From assembly GCA_003427395.1 (NCBI GenBank), contig BFEA01000089.1, positions 2,310,520 to 2,360,803 on the forward strand: 50,284 bases of DNA, read 5' to 3'. The notes under the pieces are model-generated. The model saw only the letters and a list, made by a program, of their open reading frames with translations, was not told where the DNA came from and ran no database searches. Shown here piece by piece: positions 43,440 to 50,284 of the stretch. This DNA is from Chara braunii. Lineage: Eukaryota; Streptophyta; Charophyceae; Charales; Characeae. Position 1 is the stretch's first letter. Each line of letters begins with the position of its first letter. The position numbers and the translations under genes are program-made.

Positions 43440-43515
43440 AGACACAGTCTGGCACAGTCATGGTCTTTCTGTGGAGTTGTGTATGGCGAACATGGACAAT
43501 ACACAACACGGTCTT
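43440..43515 (-). repeat. Dispersed repeat, partial copy C
   Basis: On the minus strand: GTTCGCCATACACAACTCCA, then CAGAAAGACCATGACTGTGCCAGACTGTGT. This matches the left part of copies A (11,660-11,700) and B (43,875-43,930): GTTCGCTATACACA..CCACA, ACTGTGCCAGA. The part with the GAGGTTGAACC core is missing here. Confidence 0.65.
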
Positions 43516-43619
43516 GCTAAGCTGTTCGTTCAGGCGGATGGATGCAGCTAGGGTCGGGACCGTACTAGTGGTCATCCCAGTGGCCATCCATGGCTACGTG
43601 GGTTTGTAGCATGGGTTTT

Positions 43620-43725
43620 ATGGATGTGTACAACTTGTTTCTGAGAAAGAAACAAGTCTGGGCATGTAGATCCAGGTGCCTGAACGACTTACTGCCATTC
43701 TTGTCAGTTGTTACAACTGACATGC
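43620..43725. repeat. Two short perfect palindromes
   Basis: CTTGTTTCT and AGAAACAAG flank GAGAA at about 43,629-43,652. TGTCAGTTGTTACAACTGAC at about 43,704-43,723 is close to a perfect 20-bp palindrome. They lie directly beside copy B of the dispersed repeat and may be part of its unit. Confidence 0.75.
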
Positions 43726-43745
43726 AAGGTTGGTTTTGGTAAAGT

Positions 43746-43930
43746 CGTTCACTTTTCTCTCTCAGGCGTATCGCTAACTCTGGGCGATGTGGCGAGTCCT
43801 TATCCATTAGTCAAATGCATCTCGGGCAGACTGTATGTCCAGGTTCAACCTCCTGATGAGTTGGTGAAAGTCTGCCGAAATAATCTGGCACAGTGATATG
43901 TTTCTTTTGTGGGGCTGTGTATAGCGAACA
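43746..43930 (-). repeat. Dispersed repeat flanked by (TG)n, copy B
   Basis: The reverse complement of 11,653-11,829 with about 85-90 per cent identity by eye. The core holds GACTTTCACCAACTCATCAG, GAGGTTGAACCT and GATGCATTTGACTAATGGA. On its 5' side (minus strand) lies a long (TG)n tract, seen here as (CA)n at 43,989-44,067, exactly as copy A follows (TG)n at 11,565-11,645. Confidence 0.82.
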
Positions 43931-43987
43931 CATGATCGCCGACAATTCAATTCAAGGGTTATGCGTACAGTCACACAGACACATATC

Positions 43988-43988
<1 letters not shown>

Positions 43989-44067
<79 letters not shown>
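43989..44067. repeat. (CA)n microsatellite, about 39 units
   Basis: Uninterrupted; equivalent by position to the TG tract beside dispersed repeat copy A. Confidence 0.98.
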
Positions 44068-44071
<4 letters not shown>

Positions 44072-44783
44072 TGTATGCATTGCATGCTTAAGTACACAGG
44101 TGCGTCAGGCCGCACATCTTTCAGAATACAACAAGGAAACAGCTGTTTCATTAAAAAATATTACGTTTATCAAAACGGTATTCTTTAGTGTATCACACAA
44201 GAATGTTGATAGATGATTTTAAGGTAAGGCCGTTTCAAATTTGGATCCACATGTCCGGGTGGAAGAGGGGTTGTTCTAGTGAGAATCCACAACACACACA
44301 TCACATGCGCACAGACGCGCACTCCCACAGTGGCCCCGTCCCTTCCGCCCACCTCCCGCTGTGAGTGCATGCACGCGCCGGGTGAGTCCATCGTCGTCGA
44401 CCTTCTTCCATGTCGTATTCGCCGTCGTACACATTTCCGCCGGGAGGACGACATCTAAAGAAAGGTGGCAGCTTCGTCGGACATCTTTAGTTTGTTGGTT
44501 GGATGGGGAAGGAGGACACATACGGCAGTGGAGAGACGTCGTCCGTGAGGAGCTCGCGGCTATGGAGATTGATGGCGTGCGTGTGTCACCGCTACTCGCT
44601 GCTGTTCGACAACTGGAAGCTCAGATCGAGTTGTGCATTGGCATCGTTGTCGCACAGCCCCTTGTTCAACATTGACATGTAAGACCATGAGGTCTCCGCC
44701 TGCCTGCCACCGAAGGACTGGCTCCCCGCCCAAACCTGCGTGGAACCGATCCCCAATGGCACAGCTGATGACCTCAGGTCTTC

Positions 44784-44839
44784 ATGCTCGTCATCCGTGG
44801 GAGGCAGAGGAATGCTCGTCATCCGTGGGCGGCAGAGGA
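44784..44839. repeat. 28-bp tandem duplication
   Basis: ATGCTCGTCATCCGTGGGAG and the following GCAGAGGA recur immediately with one change (GGGC for GGGA). The surrounding 44,100-46,020 has open frames on both strands but none with a recognisable domain. Confidence 0.9.
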
Positions 44840-46024
44840 ATTTAATGCGAAGGCAGGTGAGCATACAACATTGGGTTGTATGCTTGCTTGCCCACAGACC
44901 CTGCAGTGCGCTGCCGATTGCTCAATCCTGGTGCCGTGCCTGCTGGTCTGCCGGTCGTCAGTCGTCGTTCCATCATGTCGCCCTTCTTCGAAGATCTCCT
45001 TTTAGTGCGTCGCGCCAGGCAGCCGGCCCAGGAAACACCACGTGGAAGAAGACAACAATCACAAGCAGCACGGAGACAAGGAGCAGCAGAGGCAGCCTGT
45101 GATGCAGGTCGCCCATGAGCGGTCTGCGGAAGGGGCAGCAACGGGAGGTCAGTGTTCGGTCGTCCACCAAACAATGGCATGGAGGGCAGCAAAGGCGGGA
45201 GTGTACTTGGACATGCAGCATGTGATGACAAGCGACGAAAATGACGATCGTGCAAAAAACACTTCCATCGTGGAAGAACGCGCCACCGCAAACGAGTATT
45301 CAAATTTTCGACCGTTGACGACGATCTCCCAGCACAGCAGACTGCATGACACTGGACGGCGACGACGAAACGAGCCGGCGGAGGCCTTGTGCGGACGGTG
45401 ACCGTTTGGAGCCGTTGGGGTACTGTCACGATGGTTTCGGCGTTGGGGTACTGTCCCAGGGATGTCCGTGCAGCTGTCGGGCGGACTACGTCTGGACCAC
45501 CCTCAAACCAAAACTCTGCGTCGACACATGCCTTCGGCGCTCCTGATATCGCGCTTCCTTGTGCTTCGCGGGACCTCGGGAGGTCCCTTGGGGATTAGGA
45601 GGAATTGGCTGGAGCCACAAGGAAATCTCCTTGTGGTGTTTTCACTTCTTTTTCTGCAAATCGTCCCCGAGGATAGGTGGAACAAGCACGCCCTTCTAGA
45701 TTTCGAGTCCCCAAGGAGTGTCTAATGACGCCCTATGTTCATGTTGGCCGTATTATGTTTGTGCTCACGCTGATGATTTTTCCGCGGGGTTTTATGCTGT
45801 TCTTAGAAGGTACACGGGATCGTTGTGTCCTGAGCTTCGAACCAGGCCGAGTGCTGAGCTTTAGGGTCAGACCCCATTGGTGCTATATGGGTGCTATGGG
45901 TTTTCTTAGAAGGTTTGCAGAGCATGGGCATGACTATAAAAGAATAGTCAGGGTCATACTCTTGAGCATAGCACCGGAGGCCCTTCGTTACTAAGCGATC
46001 AGTTTGCAGGGTTGGTTGTGTGAG
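44840..46024. other. Unassigned, GC-richer stretch
   Basis: Overlapping open frames (for example minus 45,429-44,842 and plus 45,042-45,401) have no recognisable motif and no codon-level evidence in favour of one frame. A real but lineage-specific gene cannot be excluded. Confidence 0.3.
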
Positions 46025-46139
46025 TTTAGAACACCAGTACACCCGCGCTTGGAGGCGCTGCAATGCGCGCCAAGCTTTGCCAAACCGCCAGTGGCGCACC
46101 TTTTTTTTTTTTTGGCTGGGGCTGTGACTGGCGGCTTAA
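46025..46139. mobile_element. TTAA-type inverted-repeat element, copy 4
   Basis: The left end TTAGAACACCAGTACACC pairs with the right end GTGACTGGCGGCTTAA. An internal end-like sequence (CAAACCGCCAGTGGCGC) and a T-run follow. About 115 bp, the most degenerate of the three adjacent copies. Confidence 0.5.
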
Positions 46140-46160
46140 AAAAACACCAAGGCGGGCCCG

Positions 46161-46318
46161 TTAAACCACCAGTACTTGACCCAGCTATCGGATGCAGGAA
46201 AAAATATAGTAGAAACATTTCTAGTCGGATGAATTTGGGCGCTCCTGTAGTGCCCTGTACGTTTCCTAAAATCCTGGCTTGTTAATGGCCACAACTTTTG
46301 GAAGTACTGGTGGTTTAA
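46161..46318. mobile_element. TTAA-type inverted-repeat element, copy 5
   Basis: TTAAACCACCAGTACTTGAC at the left and GGAAGTACTGGTGGTTTAA at the right form perfect 17-bp inverted ends including TTAA. CCCAGCTAT follows just inside the left end. 158 bp, the cleanest copy of the family in the window. Confidence 0.85.
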
Positions 46319-46326
46319 AACCACCG

Positions 46327-46512
46327 GTAAACCACCAGTACTTCTGAGGAACTTTTCTCCGAACCTGGAAACACCCCGCGGGCCAAAAGACAACGAAGTG
46401 GCACCGCCTTCTTTCGCCAGCCATTTTGCTACGGAGGCCAAGCCCCGAAAGTTGGGGCGCATGTACGCCAAGGGCCCGCAGCTGACGTCCGGGCCAAGTA
46501 TTGGTGTTTTAA
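46327..46512. mobile_element. TTAA-type inverted-repeat element, copy 6
   Basis: GTAAACCACCAGTACTTCTG at the left pairs with CCAAGTATTGGTGTTTTAA at the right. Only about eight bases separate it from copy 5. The intervening AAACCACCGG is itself end-like, so the insertion may have targeted a pre-existing end. Confidence 0.75.
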
Positions 46513-48519
46513 CGTGCCGGCCGTTCGGGGATGTGCGGGCCTGCTCGCCGGTTGAATACAAAGGTATTCAGTGGCGTCCAGAGGGATGAAGGTAGGGTCC
46601 CGAGTGCTTCGGGTCCGAGGAGAACAATAGCCTTGGGTTAATCAAAGGAGGGGGGGGGGATGGGTTGTTGAGTCTGGGTGTGGGGAAAGGCTATATGGGG
46701 TGAGTGGATGTGCGATTTACCCCTCTCTTTGTGGGGTAGGTGTTTTGACTGACTTTGGATGTTGGGGCCTGTGGACGTGCTCTTAGAAGTGGCCCAAAGA
46801 AGAGGAAAAGGACTCAACTATGCCCTCCTCCCAGTCCAAGTCCTCCCTTTGTTTCGTCCCCCCCCCTCCTCCTCTCTCAAAGTCCTCCCTTTATTTTGGA
46901 TTAGACAAATGAGTAGAGAGATCCAAGATGGCAGTGGCAATTGGGATGCGTTCTTGCATATGCCTGTTTGCGCGCTAATGTTTGTCAAAGGCTCGAAAGG
47001 TGAATATTCCTTAATCACTCTGATTGCGGTGAATCTTGAAAATTGTATTTTTTGCCCTTGCCACGTCTTGCCGGTGGATCCTTGTTTGCCTCCTGCCTGC
47101 CAATCTATGCATCTGTTTTTTGAGGCTTCCTTTTTTTTCCCTTCTCTTTTCTGTTTTATCAAACACATTCCTTCATCTATTGCAAAAAGAAATAGCTCGA
47201 GGCCCTTGTTCTCCTCAGTGTCCTCACAATGCAACCCCTGGAGTTATCCTGGGAGCATTACCAAGTTTTTTAAACTTTTTTTGTTGTTTCTTTCTTTCCC
47301 TTCATTCATTCCGCTTGTATCGTGTGCAATTTTAATTATGTTACGGAAAAAAGACCTTTCGGTATGTCTACTGTTTATTTACTTTTTGGAAGGAGCATGC
47401 AATATGTAGACTAGAGAAAGGGGGGGGGGCGCAGGATGGTGTGCTTGCTTTTCTGAAGTTCTTGGCAATTTTGCTGCCAGTAGATGTAGGATCTGACTTT
47501 GGTTCCTTGACTCGGAGGACCTGCCCCCGAAGAGTATCATTGGCAGATTTGGGGAACTGCAGAGAGCATGGGTGTGGGAGGGCCAGTGTTGTGATGAGGT
47601 AGGCCTAAATATAATGATGTAATACCATAAATAACTTAAAATGACTTTAAATAAATAGATAAGATCATATTAGGAAGCCATAACAATGAACAAAAAAAGC
47701 AAAGGCGTTCCACTTGTGTGAGGTGTGACCGGAAAAATGAAAGGAACGGAGCGAAAAGGGGCAGAGTTCAATGAACTTCAATCATACGCATGATGTCCAG
47801 TTTTAGATTTACTTCTTTTTTTTTTATATCGTATCCCCCTTTCGGTACTTGATAATCGTCATCTCAAATGGGTGATCTGTGGTATCTCTGCCCCAGTGCA
47901 GCCTGGGAGATCATCTCCACGGGAGATAGATCCTTCGTGGCATCAAGAGGGTAAATTAAAAAGTGACCCCATACTTTCATACCTATTCAATTCGGAAGAC
48001 GGAGACGGAATATTTGAGATAAACAACAAGAAAAAAGTGCGGCAAAAACCTCAGTTGCCCTTCCTCCTGCCCCCCCTCGCCCCCCCCCGCCCCCGACCCC
48101 CTGGCCCCGGGGGATCTACCTGGACGGTGAGGTGGCTGTGGGGAGTCTGCGTATGCATTGCAGATGATTCAAACGTGTTCGCCGGGGGCACCAAAGTAAT
48201 AAAAAAAAAAACTTGTTGAGGAGCATTTACCGCGAGGGGGAAAAAAGAGACAACCTTGATGCATGTTCACAGGCCATAAAACAATCAGGAACAGTCGTTT
48301 GGGGAGACTGAGGCAATTTCATCCTCAGCGAGGGGCACTACCAATTAAATTTTATAACTTCTTGAGATGCACTGTGGAGTTTGTCCTGAAGTCGAACCCA
48401 GTGTAGCTCTAGTGTCTGCAGCACCTTTCTATGGTTTTGATATAAGGCAAAGAGATTTGGACTGTAGATTGCACTGAAATCCATGGCTGAATGACTTGCT
48501 GCTACTGCGCAGGTATTGC

Positions 48520-48522
<3 letters not shown>
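46513..48522. other. Unassigned stretch, T-rich
   Basis: A 216-codon plus frame at 46,759-47,409 is Phe/Ser/Leu-rich and encodes several hydrophobic runs, but it arises from a T/C-rich tract and has no recognised domain. AGTTATCCTGG.AGC.TTA.C at about 47,240 resembles 12,158-12,180 and may be another repeat family. Poly-T and poly-C runs occur at 47,817 and 48,066-48,090. Confidence 0.35.
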
Positions 48523-48568
<46 letters not shown>

Positions 48569-48569
48569 N

Positions 48570-48660
<91 letters not shown>
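48523..48660. repeat. Compound (TG)n(AG)n microsatellite, one N
   Basis: TG units to 48,603 with a single N at 48,569, then about 28 GA units. Confidence 0.98.
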
Positions 48661-48661
<1 letters not shown>

Positions 48662-49994
48662 ATGCTCTCTCTCTCTGCCCCTTGCTCTCTCGCACACACC
48701 TCATGCGTGCGCTCGTTACGAAGAGTTTTTCTTCAATTTTTCAAATACATTTTAAAAAGATATCAGCAGTCAATCTGTTGCGGATGTTTTTGTTATTTCT
48801 TCGTCGGTTATTCTGAGCACAAAAATTTACCAAAGTTTGTGCACCCTCTCTCTTTCTTTGATGCAGATGAAACGAAGCAAGACTGTGTGTAGGGTTGGGT
48901 CTCATCTCCATGCACTGCTTTTCTTTGTTTTCAATGTTTTGTTTTCTTTTTGACGCATCAGCTTTTAAAGTGATCAGAACAGATACTAGCCATTGGTGAA
49001 TTTCCTTTTTTTTTTTTTCTTTTTTTTTTTTTAATCTTTTTTAAAGCCCAGGGTGTTGTAGAGGCCAAGGACCAGACCCGTGGTGATTGCTGGTAGCGGC
49101 AGCCAATGGTTGTCCTGACCAGATAGGCCACCTACCCTACCCATCCCCACGTTAATACTCTCAGCGCACCTCCTGTCCCTACTATCCTACCTCAGTGTGA
49201 CCAGCACTCAGGACCATCACCCTACCAGTATTGAGGGCAACTTGGACCAGGGCTGGGCCAACCTCCCAGCCCTAATGGAAGCGGATGCGGATGGGGACCG
49301 ATTGGCTGAATTTCCAGCAATGTCACCGACTGTTTCCTCTGCCAACAACCACCCAGTGCCCCCCCTCTAAACCCCTCCCCAAAATCTAGCACCCTTTGCA
49401 GGACTGCTTTGCCGTTATCGATGAGCGGCTGAATCAATGATGAAAAAACAATCCTTCGGTGTATATATAAGCCTACAGGCTGCCAACTGCAGCTTGGTGG
49501 GTGGAAGCATGCTAACCCAGTCCTTTTTTTTTTTTTTTCATTTTTTAAAGGGTAACTCAGTTCTGACTTAGCACTGCAGGTCGGGAGCAGCCCCCGCATG
49601 TTCTCTCATGAACACGGTTCTGGCTGCTACGGGGTTCCCCGTATGCCTACAATTAGGAGTCGTGGTAGGTAGGTAGTGTGAGGTGAAATTGAGAGAAGAA
49701 CATAGCTTTTTAAAAAAAAAAAAAAAAATTCAAATAAGTGCCAGCCCAGCTGTAGCAGCCGAAAACATTAGTGGGTTGCAATGACAAGGACATCTCTTCT
49801 CTATACTACTAAAAGTTGTAAGGGTCCCGCCGACATGCTCGGTCGCGGGCCCAAGGGAAAACCATGGAGGGGTGGAATCGGTTAGGGGAACCGGTGCAGG
49901 GGTGAGGCCCAGGCGGAGGTAAAAGCCAGGGCGATTGGTACCCTCCAGCAGCCGAGGGACGGAACGCGTTCCCGAAACGGCAGGACGCGGACCC
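48661..49994. other. Unassigned stretch bounded by poly-T runs
   Basis: Poly-T runs at about 49,003-49,033 and 49,525-49,539, each followed by TTTTTTAAAG, bracket about 500 bases; poly-A lies at 49,713-49,728. The repeated poly-T/TTTAAAG edge could mark one retroposed unit, but no internal promoter boxes were found. Confidence 0.35.
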
Positions 49995-50145
49995 GGGCCA
50001 TTCGACGAAATCGGTGCCGCGCGGCATACCCGTCTGACGCGGCAAGCTGTGCAGGGGGGGCGGAACTGGAGGGCCATTCGATGAAATCAGTGCCGCGCAG
50101 CATACCGGTCCGACGAGGCAAGCTGTGCGGGGGGGCGGAACTGGA
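49995..50145. repeat. 76-bp tandem duplication
   Basis: Two units, 49,995-50,070 and 50,071-50,145, each beginning GGGCCATTCGA and containing GTGCCGCGC.GCATACC, GGCAAGCTGTGC and GGCGGAACTGGA. About 90 per cent identical with one indel. The region from 49,820 to the window end is GC-rich; its frames show no recognised protein. Confidence 0.9.
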
Positions 50146-50284
50146 TGCAGACACGGCGTGGTGTATGATCGAGACGGGAGACGTGTGCCAAGCGACGAGG
50201 GCATTGAACGAGATGTGCTGCGTGATGGAGGAGGCTAGGGGATGGAGGCCGGAGGAGGAGGAAGGAGCATGGCGGCCATGGATC

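Noticed and set aside
41140-44067. CRISPR-like or spaced repeat array
   Set aside because: Repeat spacing is irregular, units are microsatellite words, and the DNA is clearly eukaryotic.
44361-45429. Candidate host gene on either strand
   Set aside because: Overlapping frames of 80-195 codons on both strands without domain, signal or codon support; left as unassigned.
46759-47409. 216-codon plus-strand frame with possible membrane segments
   Set aside because: Hydrophobicity comes from T-rich DNA; no recognised family, no signal to choose it over non-coding sequence.

Overview
The window looks like nuclear DNA of a streptophyte (land-plant lineage) genome that is large and repeat-rich. The evidence is a plant-type membrane-anchored SPRY-domain gene, a plant L1-like LINE, a decayed Ty3/gypsy element with a Met-tRNA-type primer binding site, very long (AG)n and (TG)n tracts, and assembly gaps of N next to microsatellites. 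A charophyte alga such as Chara would fit, but this is an inference from repeat style and protein flavour, not a demonstrated identity. There is no prokaryotic gene organisation, rRNA, intact tRNA or CRISPR array.

Layout. 1-1,700: microsatellites and degenerate repeats. 1,712-9,368 (minus strand): a heavily frameshifted Ty3/gypsy element in the order PBS, gag, protease, RT, RNase H, integrase, then an extra unrecognised ORF downstream of integrase. 10,012-10,251: first member of a small inverted-repeat element family with TTAA-like ends. 11,565-12,122: (TG)n/(GA)n tracts, a dispersed repeat and a gap. 12,392-13,740 (minus): 5'-truncated LINE tail. 14,066-20,485 (minus): a near full-length but mutated LINE with ORF1 (zinc knuckle) and ORF2 (endonuclease, RT, C-terminal zinc-binding region). 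21,070-22,090 (plus): a stop-riddled unknown coding remnant. 22,746-25,931: a dense cluster of short hairpin elements (MITE-like) plus a tRNA-like SINE head. 26,623-27,110: long GA tract, a perfect 24-bp duplication and a GGA tract. 27,112-30,942 (plus): the only convincing host gene, a 1,276-codon intronless reading frame with signal sequence/anchor, huge Ser-rich ectodomain, one transmembrane helix and a C-terminal SPRY domain. 31,000-50,284: no convincing host gene; microsatellites, short tandem duplications, more TTAA-type inverted-repeat elements (36,967; 42,502; 46,025-46,512), a 125-bp hairpin element (42,812), a 1-kb AC-rich cryptic satellite (41,140-42,205), second and third copies of the dispersed microsatellite-linked repeat (43.4-43.9 kb) and a 76-bp tandem duplication at the right end.

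Functionally this is one probable cell-surface or endomembrane protein gene embedded in a transposon graveyard. The retroelements all lie on the minus strand and are individually inactive (frameshifts, in-frame stops). The most notable undescribed material is the TTAA-flanked inverted-repeat family with at least six copies here, the hairpin-element cluster at 22.9-25.9 kb, and the dispersed repeat that repeatedly abuts (TG)n tracts.
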